Assembly: GCA_036924285.1 (NCBI GenBank)
Contig: JAYKYS010000005.1
Location: 25,146,001-25,210,000 of the forward strand
Length of the DNA stretch: 64,000 bases
Source of the DNA: Asterella californica
Taxonomy: Eukaryota; Streptophyta; Marchantiopsida; Marchantiales; Aytoniaceae
Direction: 5' to 3'
In this document: positions 33,640-44,900 of the stretch, piece by piece
Numbering within the stretch: position 1 is the first letter of the stretch
How the letters are laid out: each line of letters opens with the position of its first letter
Notes under the pieces: model-generated
The model's input: the letters and a program-made list of their open reading frames with translations, nothing else
Database searches by the model: none
What the model was told of the DNA's origin: nothing
Position numbers and translations under genes: made by a program

Positions 33640-35509
33640 CAGAAGAGACATTTAGGAGATTGTGATCTCATTTACCGTGGTTGGCTATGGGATATGGATG
33701 TAATCGGCAAGCATCTTTGACATCTTTTTCAATGTATTTTTTGCTATATGGTCGTGAACCAAATTTACATGCGACCGTTCGTCGTGATTTTACTGAGGTT
33801 TTGGACCTTGAGGACCCGAACATGTGAGTGAGAGCATGTTCTCAGCATGTAGGAGGTGTCGTAAGTTTGTTGCTGATCGCATTATAGATGTTGATAAGAT
33901 GTTATCACGACTTGAAGGAGTCCACTTGATATCATGAGCTATGTCCTCATTTGGAGTACGAGAGGTTGTGAGATATTTGTGAGGTGGTTTTGGTCGTAGA
34001 CCTGATCCAAGTAAGATAGATGTCATCTAACGGATGAAAGATACAAGTCTTACACAGAAGTACGGAGGTTCTTAAGAGCTTGTGTGTTCTATCATGTTTG
34101 GCTTCTTCATTTCACACATGTTGTTGATCCTCTATACGACTTGTTTTGAAAGGGCAAGAAGTTTAAGTGGAACGAGAAGCACTCAACGGTAGTTCAAAAG
34201 CTAAAAGAAATGTTGTCTTCCTTGCTTGTACTTCGTAAGATCAGCTATGAGGGTGGTAAACTTTTAGTTCTTGTTGTTGATAGTAGTCCTATAGCCATTG
34301 GATGATCGAGAAGGAAATAAGTTTGATGTGCGGGTCAGTGTAAAGGTGTTGAGTGAGCCACATATGAAATACCCACAAGTGAAGCGAGAACAATGAGGAG
34401 TGGTTATAGCTATGAAGACTGAGAAGGATTACTTGATTGGGGCATCGGTGATAGTGGAGACCGATTGTTTGTCATTGTTGAGAATGATTACAAATTCTCA
34501 CACTCTTGATATTAACATGCTAAGGTGAATAGCGTACATCAAGTTATTGAATCTTGAATTCAAGCACATAGCATGCAAGAATAACCCAGTAGCAGATATG
34601 TTGTCTCAAGCAAGGCATGAGAGAGAAGAAGATATGATCAAAGATACGAAAGATGTTCACACTACTGTCTTTCTTAAGAGAGAAGTAATGTATCCAAAAT
34701 CATTCGAAAAGGAGTTGTATAAAGATGAATGGGTAGATATTAAGTACTATCTTTAGCACGTTGCTGAAGCACCATGAATGGAGTGATACACATATCAAAT
34801 AGATCATATGAAAGACTTACAACTATCTACTACAATATGGTTATTTGTGGAAGTGATCTAAGCGAGATGTTGATCTATCGTAAAGGTGTTTATGAGAGTT
34901 ATGTTGATGACACTTGAGAACTTAACAATTGTTGAACTTCGAGACACGTTATGGTTATGCGACTATCTGAGGAGAAGGTTACTAATCGTCCAAACATAAA
35001 TTTCATCTTAATGATTATGTTTATTTGCAGTAAACTGCACCGACAACCTTTGATGTTACCGCAAGATGCATTATCTTATGTATGCGTGAGGTGTTATCTT
35101 CTAGGGTCGTGATGGTGTTGTTTGAAAGGATCATGTGCTTAATTATGCGTCATGTCATCTTCTAAACATCAATGGTATAATGGATCTAAGCCTAGCAATA
35201 GTACGAAATAGCTTGAGATGCATGTTATGTGGATCTGTTAGTGGAGCAACTAACATGTTATCGTGTGATGGTTGCTCGAGAAGATGACGCATGTCGTGTT
35301 TGATGCCACCTCTCGACGTAGTTCCTCCAAGACGATGGATGTGTCCATGATGTATATAGCGGGATGGCCGACTTGACCTTCACGTGATATGGATTGCAGA
35401 CAAATAATTAACTATGGAGCGATGTAGCATCCGCTCTCTATCTTTGCACTTTTGTAGACATATGGCTATCTAGAGTTAGAGGGACCTAACCATCAACTAA
35501 GGGGGTGAT
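33640..35509 (+). pseudogene. Gypsy pol relic (integrase end, then RT-RNase H-integrase)
   Basis: 33660-33810 reads as an integrase C-terminal fragment (LAMGY, SMYFLLYGREP). From about 33845 it becomes RT of the same group as the younger element (CRKFVADRIIDVDKMLSRLEG, FGRRPDPSKIDVI), then RNase H (VVDSSPIAIGW; TGA at 34394-34396), then a piece with FKHIACKNNPVADMLSQ (34556-34606) and broken integrase. It ends at a polypurine-like CTAAGGGGGTGAT (35497-35509). Heavily broken. Confidence 0.8.
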
Positions 35510-36172
35510 TGTAGTACACTTCTGTATGTGTATGACATTGTGTGTATGTGTCGTTTGATCAGACAATGATGTACGTTGTGTAGTGACGTGTATGTGCGCG
35601 ACGGTTGGCACGTCATGTGTAGCGACTCTGTCAGTTAGCAGAGTGCGTGATAGCTAGTCCATGGGTCTTAAACCATAGGTTCTTGGTTCGGAGTGCGAGA
35701 TAAGAGCTTCTAGGTCTCAGGTTTTTCGAGTTGAATCTTCAAGCTCTTGATTATGATAGATGAATCGAGTGAAAATATCATTGATTTTTTGATGTACACA
35801 AATGGGTTTGGCTAGACTAGAGCGATCTTTGTGTTGTTGGTTGACATTTCAGTATGGACGAATAAAAGAGTACTATGACACACTTGTGTATGTGTATGAC
35901 ATCATATGTATATTGTGTTTATGCACCGTTATAAGAAGTTTTTGGATCGGAGTGCAAGATAAGAGCTTGTAGGCCTCACTTCTTTCGAGTTGAATCATAA
36001 AGTTTTGGCTATGGTAGACGATGATACTAGAGTGAAGATAACCTTGATTCTTTGATGTACATTGTGAGTTTAGCTTGACTAGAGTGAAGATAACCTTGAT
36101 TCTTTGAGATACAACGTGGGTTTGACTTGACTAGAGTGATCTTTGTGTTATTAATTGACATTGTATATGTTA
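35510..36172 (+). repeat. LTR-like repeats, partly duplicated
   Basis: Begins TGTAGTACAC right after a polypurine-like run. 35690-35880 and 35950-36170 share AGATAAGAGCTT(C/G)TAGG, TTCGAGTTGAATC and GACTAGAG(C/T)GATCTTTGTGTT. The same sequence recurs at 48170-48360. Fits a 3' LTR plus a second partial LTR. Confidence 0.6.
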
Positions 36173-36173
36173 T

Positions 36174-36395
36174 GACATCGTATGTATGTTATGTAACAAT
36201 GTGTATACGCACGATATTTTTTTTATCATCACTTCATTGTAAATATTATGACATTATATGTATGTTATGTAACAATGTGTATACATACGCTATTTCTTTT
36301 ATTACTCACTTCATTGTATATTTTATGACATGGTATGTGTGTTGTGTAACAATGTGTATACACACGATATCTCTTTTACCACTCACTTCTATCAC
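36174..36395. repeat. 76-77-bp tandem repeat, about three units
   Basis: Units start at 36174, 36250 and 36327 with GACAT, followed by GTAACAATGTGTATAC and a pyrimidine-rich stretch ending CACTTC. The 126-codon frame across it (36127-36507) is a repeat artefact. Confidence 0.88.
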
Positions 36396-36720
36396 GTATG
36401 CACTTGTTATTTGTGGGTTGAGATATTTCTTCTTCTCATTGTCCATAATCATGTACATGATTTGTTCTCATCAATTAGAACACCTTCCTCTATCATTTCT
36501 ACTGTGAAAGTAAATTACATGAATGATTCCATGTCCCGGAGAAACAAAATAATTTCGTAAAGTTATGCTTACAGCACGCCGGGAAGTAAAAAAACACCAT
36601 ATGCCACAGAAAGAATACCCACATAGGATATTTCAGACACCCCCATATTACTCACATCAATACAAACTCTAGCAATCTACTAATATGGACCTTATGCCCG
36701 TCACGCGCTGCCCGTCAAAA
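36396..36720. other. intergenic DNA at the 3' side of the non-LTR element
   Basis: No gene seen. The exact 3' end of the non-LTR element is not recognisable here. Confidence 0.3.
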
Positions 36721-36973
36721 CCACTATCAGTCTTCGCGGCCATTTCGGGCCTCTTAGGACCGGTGAACAGGAACATGCAGTCTACATGATCATTCCTTCT
36801 TGGGGGTTGGAGCAAGTAAATAACTACAGACAACTCCCTCTAAGATTCAGTAAGACAACAAAAACGTGACCCAATGAAGAGCAAACGGATGGGAAGACCC
36901 CATCAAGCCACACAAGGAAATGAAAGACCCGAAGGGCCAAGCAACAACCACCCCGAAGGGAAGAACATCGGGG

Positions 36974-39900
36974 CTAAGCCCCACTATCAGTAGCTCTAGA
37001 ATCGCTTGGCGCACCTATAATGTCGGAGACCAGAAAGTCAGTAACCCTACAAACAACTGGCGCACCTGAAGAGGCATCACCTACTGCGATTGCTCTCCTG
37101 AGAACGGCTCCTGCTAAAGCTCTTTGTAGAGCAATGGAAACTCGCTGCCTAAAGAAAGTGGTGCAGAAAGAAAGAGAAAGTGGTACCCCCTGGCGCCTCT
37201 CATGATAGGCTCTAGCACAGTCTCTCAAAAAGACGTCGAACTCCAAGCATGTCAATCCGAATATCTCCAAAGCTAAGGGGATGAAGCGATGTCCCACTTG
37301 CATACCCCTATACTTGGTGACCTTCGCTGCTGCCGCCACGCTTGCAGCCCATCCTGGGAGATGGGTGATCACATGTGCCGCCACTGAGTCCCGTGTCGGA
37401 TCCGTGACAACCACATCAGCCACTGAGACCTGATCCTCTCTCATCATGTACAAGTCCGCTCTCACTGATCCTCCTGTCTGAAGGGCGTACCAACGCTCTC
37501 TCCACGTCATGTGACCGCTCTCCCGTGCTAAGGCAAACACGACGTCTCTGATGGCATCGTGGGTAGCTATCCGCTCTCCACCATGAGGACATCGAGCAAG
37601 ATGACGACCTGATGTGTCGAGTGAGACACCACACTCGCAAGTGGATAGTGCCGAAGCAACAGGCTGGACCAAGCCTAGACGGAACCTCATCGCTGTAGAG
37701 AAGATAGTCGGTGCGAGTCGAAACGCTCTAATGCAAGATCGAGCTATGAGCCAAGAGCCTGAGCCCTTGTCCGAACAAGAGCGAAGTCGAGCTCTAGTAT
37801 CTCGTGAGATGGAAGGATCCACTAAGAGAGCATGGAGAACCTGCTGAAAGTGGTGCCCCGTCAGAGAAGATTGTAGTCCGCGAGATCCATCGGTAGCTAA
37901 GGTATCGAATCGAGGGTGTGCCTCACGTGCCTCAAGAGTCGGGCCATCTCTTGCCTCACGGAGACACATCTGTAGTGGGTAAGAACCATCCTCTACCTCT
38001 GTCACGTAGCTCTCCAGAATAGGTCTATCTCGCACGAGAAAACACCAACAGAGCCAAGGTGCTGAGAGGGCCCAACTACCCAAAAAAGCTGCCGAAGCAG
38101 TCTCCTCCATGGATAATAAGCCCACCCCGCCACATGATATCGGCAAAGATGTCTGCCTACGTGCGAGAGGTCCTGTCACACAGTCAAAAGTCCCCGGTCC
38201 TATAATGTCGCCAAACACCCCCATGATCTTCCTATCAAACTCTCTAAGGCGCGAGATGAAGATAAGAGATGGATGTACTGGGCGGAGTAAGTAACTAGGA
38301 CGTCGTGCAATGGAAGAGTAAAGAATGCCAAAGGCAACTTGAGGATCTTCCAACATAGGGAGATCCTCAATATGCAAAACGTCCTCCGCCAGGGCAACAT
38401 CTAAGAATCGAGAGACAAAGTCCTCTGTACCCACAGGTACTCTGAGAATGCGTAAACCATCTGTAGGGATAACAAATCCCTCCGAGAGCTGTAGGTCCGG
38501 CGGTATACCTATGGGAGACCAAGCCTTGCACTTTGACACCTTCACCCTCAGCCCTACCAAGGTCAATTGAGAGACAAGGTGGTCAAAGACAACACCGACT
38601 TGGTCCGCCGGATCTACGATGTGCGTATCATCAGCTAGAGATGGAAAAACACAACCTGGAGCAGCCAAGGCGGTGGCCAAGAGAGCTCTGTAGTGAGCTA
38701 AAGCAAAGAGGGGTCCACCCAAAGGATCTCCCTGACGAGTACCTGTAGCAGAGATGATGACTGAAACCCCCTCTATCGTATGACCGTGCTGGTAGTAAAG
38801 AGAAGAAGGAGAACCATAGAACGATCGCACGAAAAGGACCAAACCCGTCAGAGTTCCCCCGTCATCCATGAGCTCTCTAAAGATGGAAGCGCGAGAAACG
38901 CTATTAAAAGTATTTTCCACGTCCACTTGTAGGACAACCCAATCGAGATGGATGTCCAAGAGAGCCCTAATGCCGAAAGACACAGACTCACAACCTCCCG
39001 GCGTCGCAACTCCAAACTGATGTGGGCAAAGGTGGTCCTGAAAAGTATCTCGAAGCTGAAGGACAATGGTACGACTGATAAGTCGTAAGAGAATTTCGTC
39101 GATGGCTATCGGTCGAATCCCTCCACCATCCTTCGTCATGGTCAAAAGTCTAGCTGCCCCTAGTACCTGAGCTATAGACTGAGGAATATGTCCCTGAGCT
39201 ACTGCTGCTGCTACCTGAAAAAGCTCCGTGAAACCACTAGAGAGGTCGTCTGTCTGAAAACAATCTCGTAGATGCTCGTAGACCATCCTAGACAGACCTC
39301 TAGAGGATAGGCGTGGAGCTGTACACAAGGCCTGGGCAAACAAAGATCTATCGAGACATAATGGCTCCTCAAGCTGATAGTCCTGAACCTCAGGTGGTGA
39401 GAGATCACCCGGGGAGAGGTGAAGAAGACGCAATGCAGCGATCGTCTCCTCAGTAGGACAGGCCAATGACAAATGATGCAGTGCTCTAGCAGCTCTACTG
39501 TACTCTCCAACCTGACCTAACATCTTACAGCGTCGTATGCGAGCAGAAGATGAGACATCACGTGTAGAGGCAGACTCACTCCTATCTCGTACCGCACGGA
39601 CTGATTCCTCCTGTAAGGCCGCCCAATCACCTGCACGGAATCTCCGAAGACGAGTCGCCATCTCCCGATGTCTTCCTCTGCCGCCTCGAGTATAACGGAG
39701 GCACCAACGAGGAAGTAAGAGAAAAAGTAACCACGCCGTCTCGTCCTTGGTGTTCCGTGTCAACATGTCGAGAGGTAGACGGAATGCCTGTCTGACCTCG
39801 TCATGAAGAGCACGAGGTAACCGATGGAACAAACGCGGACAAGGAAAACTCGTCTCAAACAAACTCAGAATAGTGCCAGTGTGGACTCTCAACCACTTCC

Positions 39901-40018
39901 ACGACTCTAAAAGAACTTCATGAAAAAGAGTTAATGATGTCATAATGACTGCACGTGTAGACCTCCGATCTCGGCTAACCTGGGCATCCCATGTGGTCGT
40001 ATCATAGTTCTTGTGCAT
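36974..40018 (-). CDS. reverse transcriptase / restriction-like endonuclease protein (1014 aa)
   Basis: Replicates the element by target-primed reverse transcription: the endonuclease nicks DNA and RT copies the RNA there. The N-terminal ~285 residues are uncharacterised (Arg-rich around 115-165; MLGQVGEYSRAARAL near 166-180), without an obvious zinc finger or Myb domain. RT: GIRPIAIDEILLRL (300-313), motif A LQVDVENTFNSV with Asp366, motif B GTRQGDPLGGP (426-436), motif C LADDTHIV with Asp463-464, and a primer-grip-like IPTDGLRILRVPVG. The C-terminal part has a CCHC-type cluster (Cys794, Cys796, His806, Cys810) and R-A-D-X12-D (853-868), matching the K/R-P-D-X12-14-D endonuclease signature of R2/NeSL/Utopia-type elements except Ala for Pro, followed by KY (902-903) and FIPLALEIFG. 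No APE endonuclease is seen. No stops or frameshifts. Start taken as the first ATG (40018). The exact clade is not settled. Confidence 0.9.
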   Translation of the reverse strand: MHKNYDTTTWDAQVSRDRRSTRAVIMTSLTLFHEVLLESWKWLRVHTGTILSLFETSFPCPRLFHRLPRALHDEVRQAFRLPLDMLTRNTKDETAWLLFLLLPRWCLRYTRGGRGRHREMATRLRRFRAGDWAALQEESVRAVRDRSESASTRDVSSSARIRRCKMLGQVGEYSRAARALHHLSLACPTEETIAALRLLHLSPGDLSPPEVQDYQLEEPLCLDRSLFAQALCTAPRLSSRGLSRMVYEHLRDCFQTDDLSSGFTELFQVAAAVAQGHIPQSIAQVLGAARLLTMTKDGGGIRPIAIDEILLRLISRTIVLQLRDTFQDHLCPHQFGVATPGGCESVSFGIRALLDIHLDWVVLQVDVENTFNSVSRASIFRELMDDGGTLTGLVLFVRSFYGSPSSLYYQHGHTIEGVSVIISATGTRQGDPLGGPLFALAHYRALLATALAAPGCVFPSLADDTHIVDPADQVGVVFDHLVSQLTLVGLRVKVSKCKAWSPIGIPPDLQLSEGFVIPTDGLRILRVPVGTEDFVSRFLDVALAEDVLHIEDLPMLEDPQVAFGILYSSIARRPSYLLRPVHPSLIFISRLREFDRKIMGVFGDIIGPGTFDCVTGPLARRQTSLPISCGGVGLLSMEETASAAFLGSWALSAPWLCWCFLVRDRPILESYVTEVEDGSYPLQMCLREARDGPTLEAREAHPRFDTLATDGSRGLQSSLTGHHFQQVLHALLVDPSISRDTRARLRSCSDKGSGSWLIARSCIRAFRLAPTIFSTAMRFRLGLVQPVASALSTCECGVSLDTSGRHLARCPHGGERIATHDAIRDVVFALARESGHMTWRERWYALQTGGSVRADLYMMREDQVSVADVVVTDPTRDSVAAHVITHLPGWAASVAAAAKVTKYRGMQVGHRFIPLALEIFGLTCLEFDVFLRDCARAYHERRQGVPLSLSFCTTFFRQRVSIALQRALAGAVLRRAIAVGDASSGAPVVCRVTDFLVSDIIGAPSDSRATDSGA

Positions 40019-40590
40019 TTATCTCACATGAGATTTTACCCCTTGCGAAGTAAATAACTGATTGCACACCGGACATGGTGTGTCTCGAATCAGTCTCGAT
40101 CTCATGAGAGAGAGAATACCCATAGCTAAAAAAGAGATGATATCCGATCAAACGATAGTCGCAATAAAAACATGTCCAAAAAGAAAAGAGAAAATAGAAA
40201 AGAAGTGGAAAGACAGAAAAAAAAGACAAAAGAAAAAAAAAAAGAAAAAAAAAAGACGAAGAAAAAAGAAGAGAAGAACAAGAAAAATACTGAACCCTGA
40301 TTTATAAAAAGTCTCAAGAAACACTAAAAAGAACACTATGTGACCCTAAAATCTAAATCTATTAAATACTCATTCATCTGTCCACCAAATGTACCAAATA
40401 TAAGATCAAAAGAAACAGAAAAGTGAAGTGGAGAACAATTTGTGAAAAAACCCCTCTAGTAAAGTCTAACACCCTCCCCCTCTCACTCTCAACCTCCTGC
40501 AGGCTCCCTCCGTTGCTCTCCGCCCCCGCCCCCTCTCTCCGCGCGCGCGCGCACCCGCCTAAACCCGCCTTCTGTAACAAAGTTGGGCCG
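40019..40590 (-). promoter_or_regulatory. 5' leader of the non-LTR element with purine and CG-alternating tracts
   Basis: Conserved in outline in the second copy (61797-62235): ATAGCTAAAAAAGAGA, an A-rich run, then CTCTCTCTACCC-like pyrimidines. On the plus strand 40185-40300 is almost pure A/G, and 40539-40551 is CGCGCGCGCGCGC. Such elements usually carry an internal promoter here; I see no defined core element. Confidence 0.55.
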
Positions 40591-41917
40591 CCTCAGATTC
40601 AGTAAGTGAGTTTCGAGGTTATACTTAACCTTCGTCTCGTATACATAACACTTTCTTTAGTATTATTATCATCGCACCAATCAGCAAAACAAGGGAGTGG
40701 CGCGTGTGTTTAACGAAGTTTGGGGCCGATTTGGATTTAAGAAACGCAGAAAGGTCGAATTTGCGCATGGCTGACTGGTTTGGCGAGTGAGGATGCTGAA
40801 CAGCCATTTCCCTACCGGTACTCCAGCCGCATCATATGGTTCTATCCAATCGGATGCAGCCATTAAAGCACAGTATTGAGATTCGTCTTTGGGACGGAGA
40901 GTTCCACACCGTATGACAGCGTTTATGTACTCGGGAACTATGTATACTCATTCGGATAAACACGGACGTCGACTCGGGGTTACACCAAGATCCCCGATGA
41001 AAACGTGAAAGGATTGCTACGATGCTGCGTGGCGAACAAAATGCACTCGACATTCCGTCTCCCGAGACCTTCCAAGGGACCTCGTGCCGAAAAGAACCGA
41101 GAAAGCTCCGAACGGCGCACCTTGACCACATGCCAAGGGAGCTCCATTAACGCCGAAACTTGTGGATGATTCTTCTTGAGTGTCGAGTTCGGGTTCGGGG
41201 ACTCGTTACGACCGCCTTCCAGTTCGGCGGAACTCACGCATGCTCGCTGAGGGTCGAGGCTCAAGAAAATGACGCCGGTACATACCACTGATGGGGCGCA
41301 GTCCTTGGATCAAAATATAGACTATAAAACTTCAGAACTCTTACATATTGTGCAATTGACATCTGGAAGTAAACATCTTCCGCACATTCACTTCAATTAT
41401 AAGAGGAAATTCACTGCAGACTGGAACTGTACATTCTTCACCAATTATCGCTAAGAACTGAACTGCATCCAGGTCCCCATCCCCTTTACTTGCCTTCGAC
41501 TATCCTACATCAACGGGGTTTCTCCGAGAAATTTTCTTCCTTCCCCTACAACCATTTCTTCGACGAAACTAGATTACGTGTTTAATTCTCAATTCCCACT
41601 GCCTGCTGTGGCTAAGCTAGAACTAACAATACTTTCAGAAGGGTGTATTGCCAAAGTTTAAAAGCCCCAGTTTCTCTAATTCAAAATCGCCAAGAAACTC
41701 AAAATCGCCAACCTCCGTGTAGCCGTAACAGCGCCGACGACTATTCACCGTCGAACACCATGGCGAAAAGCGACGTCACATCTTGGCAGCGTACCGCCAA
41801 CACGTCGAAATCCACCATGAAGGACGGCGAATACTCTCTACTTAAACTTCGCCTGATGAGTTTCTGCTGTGTAATTCCTGCTGAGTAACTGCATACCTCT
41901 GCTTATACACCCTACAG
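40591..41917 (-). other. 3' UTR and downstream flank of the immunophilin gene
   Basis: Lies between the stop codon at 41918 and the start of the non-LTR element. No supported coding frame. The polyadenylation site cannot be placed; part is probably the immunophilin 3' UTR. Confidence 0.4.
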
Positions 41918-44900
41918 TCATGAATTCCACCCAGTCTTCGTCCCATCTACCTCCATGGGTTCGCTTGATGACTTCTGCAAGAGGCAGTAAAGATATGCAC
42001 ATTAGCTAGAGTAAACGACTACTTCTCCAGGTATAATTGCTCAACTACGAGACACTGCAGTGGAAGATGCCAGTTAAATCTCACCTTCTCACTTGCTTCC
42101 AGCTTGCTCAACCGGGAGAACATATTACCATACATCTTCGCCTCCTTCTTGTTCTGCTCTTGCTGTTTTTGCCTCAACAGTTTATACTCAGCCCGAATTT
42201 CCCTGTGGACGCAGGATACCAAAACAACACATATTCGTCTATGAGCATGGCAGACAGACACAGCACGAATCAAACCCTTACGCAGCCGGCAAGAACCTGG
42301 TGAAGTATACAGTATGCAGCAACAGTGGAAAAATGAGCCAATCTGAAGTCCGGAGTAAGCCAATGTTTGAAGGGACAGGCACACGGGAATGTGTATTGTG
42401 AAGCACAGTTCCAGAGATCGTTCCCCAGGGTATGGGAGTGCAATACAGATGACGTGTAGAATACGCAGTGCGGGCATATGTAAGTGTATGACGATTGTAT
42501 TGCTGAGTCGGAAGCTATGTCTAGGGTTCTAAGCAACCGACAACAACATATCAACAATGTAAATCACCACACCACGCGGGGCATAAACAAGCGCATGCCA
42601 CAAACACTCGTTATTCCACTCCATATGTATATTGCAATCACATTCAACCAACCCTTCAACTGTTAAGCATCCTCCACAAAAGTTCCTCCGTCTCGCGCCC
42701 CTCCGGGGCATCAAACTGGCATTTATGTCCTACCCAACTTTCACGCGTAATATATCCTATACCACTTTGCATGTTCCGTGCAGTACCTGTTATTCGGATC
42801 CACCTCCAGAGCCTTCTTAATATCCCATTCCGCCAAGTCCAAGTCATACGTCTCAATATATGCCTGCGCTCTCCTGTACAAAGCCTTCACACTCTGCGTC
42901 TCCAGTTCCAGAACCTGCCCATCGACATTCCTTAAGAGTTTTCCTCCTTCGACTAGTGACCCAACGCTCCTAGATAATTTCCAACAGCAAATATTCCTCC
43001 TTCGACTAGTGACTCATCGCTACTATTTAATTTCCAACAGCAAATACACAAGGCGACAGCACATGTTGAGTTCTAATCTCCAACTCACCTTGGTGGCTAG
43101 CTTGATAACTTCTGGGAAGTCTTTCACTTTCAACTTGCAAGCGGCGTTGTTCAGATTACATGACACCTTCAAAACTTTCGCTTTCTTCTTTTGTTCGTCA
43201 TCGAAACCACTGTCGTACTCAATCAGCTTGGTGGCCTGGAGAACATACACAAATTGAACCTTTACCATCCTTACTTCCGTCCCACAAGCCACCGAAGTAC
43301 AAGAATATATAAGACAACAGCTCCTGTCAGTGAGAGAATAACCACACGTACAGTTCAATGTAACAAGGAGCTACGCTTGCATTGTAATTGCGGGGCTGTG
43401 CGTTAGCCTCCGGATCTAACCTAATTCCTTTTCGATTTTCACAGCCGCTCCGTCCGCTCCCTCCATCACTTAACCGTCCCTTACCCGTCCCGTCCGCTAG
43501 TACGACACGACAAACTATTCCCCCTTCCTTTCCCTTCTTCACAATTGACGTATAGTTATGCTGACGAATAGCAATAATACAACTATCCCTAGCATTACAC
43601 ACTCGTACCTTCTCATACTTCTTCGCTGCTCGGGTGTACTTCTGGAGTTTAAAGAGAGCATTGCCGTCCTCCTTCAACTTGATGGCGGTTTCTATCTTCT
43701 CTGGCGCTTCCATATCCCAAGACTCTTTCTCCTGTGAATGATCGAATTACAAAGCAGGATCTCTTTTAAACCGAACGCACTCACGGGAAACAAAGGAACA
43801 TTAAGTTAAACTTCGGCAGATCCATACCTTCACAAAGGACACAACTTCAACGTCGTACACAAGAGTCGACTTCGGAGGAACAACGGCGAGATCCCTCTGA
43901 GTCTCAACGTCGCCGAATCCATAGTCAGAGGAGATGGTGACGAGAGCCCTCTCGCCTTTTTTCATCGTTGACACCGCCTTGTCGAGCCCAAGAACCACTT
44001 GTTCTGCAGAAAGTCATGTTGCGTGAACGTCAGCTTCGAACAAGAAGACGCTGTAAAACCGGATTATTTCTGAGAGACTGCGAACCAAACGAACAAAGAG
44101 CCACAAATACAATCATCGCAGTCATACCTTCGTCAGTGACAAATTCAAAGGGTCCCTCGTCATCGTGACCTTTCTTCTCGAACACGACCCCGTTCTCCAG
44201 CTTAGCTTCGTAGCGGACTACAAAAAAAGGTGGCACGAACACAAGGAGTATTATTTCGCGCTGGTAGGGTATCTGGACAGAAGACATTTGTTCCAACAAG
44301 CAAGCAAAGGCACAGCCCGTCAGAGTATATTGAGAGTCATGCTCACTTTTTACGACACTGCCATCGTTAGGCTTCTCGTAGCCTTCGCCTGCTTTCACTA
44401 TTTTCTTCATGACTTTCTTATCGTCAGTAACTTCTTCCACAGAGTTCCAAGATACCAACTCCAAGTCGATCCCAAGAGGTGCATTGGGTGGGACCGCAGC
44501 TCCGCCATCCACGGCTTCCCGACCTTTGTCCGCGAATCCGTCTGCATACGCCTCGCAGTTGTTCTCAGAACATGAAAAGAACTGAAACCTTGTAACGACT
44601 TGCTACTCTCCCCCTGAGAAAGAACACGGCAGTACTTGAACAAACAGTAACTGAATCCCAATTCATAACCTCCCAAGTACTTACACTGTGGCTTCACAGT
44701 GAGATGAACACTTTCTCCCTTCTTCATGGTCTTCACCGCCTTTTGGATAGCAGGGCACAAGTAACCTGGTAAAGGTACGCCACAGTTTGGACAGGTTGAG
44801 CGTAAACTGAGGACTCGCGATACGGACGATATATTCAAATGTAGAACAGATCAAGTATATAGAGACCGACTCGCGATTCAACCCAGCAAATATTGACAAA

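Larger units (their letters stand above)
36721..40590 (-). mobile_element. non-LTR retrotransposon with restriction-like endonuclease, full frame
   Basis: One long minus-strand frame with a long 5' leader (about 40019-40590) and a 3' UTR below 36974. The leader is homologous to 61797-62235 and the body to 54970-57788, which sets the 5' end at about 40570-40590. The 3' end is uncertain. Frame integrity contrasts sharply with the decayed second copy. Confidence 0.85.

Noticed and set aside
36127..36507. 126-codon frame across the 77-bp repeats
   Set aside because: Cys/Tyr/Ile-rich translation of a tandem repeat; no start context or homology.
37020..38748. Plus-strand frames of 60-80 codons opposite the non-LTR protein
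   Set aside because: They are antisense shadows of an uninterrupted 1014-codon frame with clear RT motifs.
40062..40336. Lys/Arg-rich and Phe-rich frames around 40.2 kb
   Set aside because: Low-complexity translations of the purine tract in the non-LTR leader.
42778..43257. 159-codon plus-strand frame across immunophilin exons 10-11
   Set aside because: Antisense to well-supported coding exons with matching splice phases.
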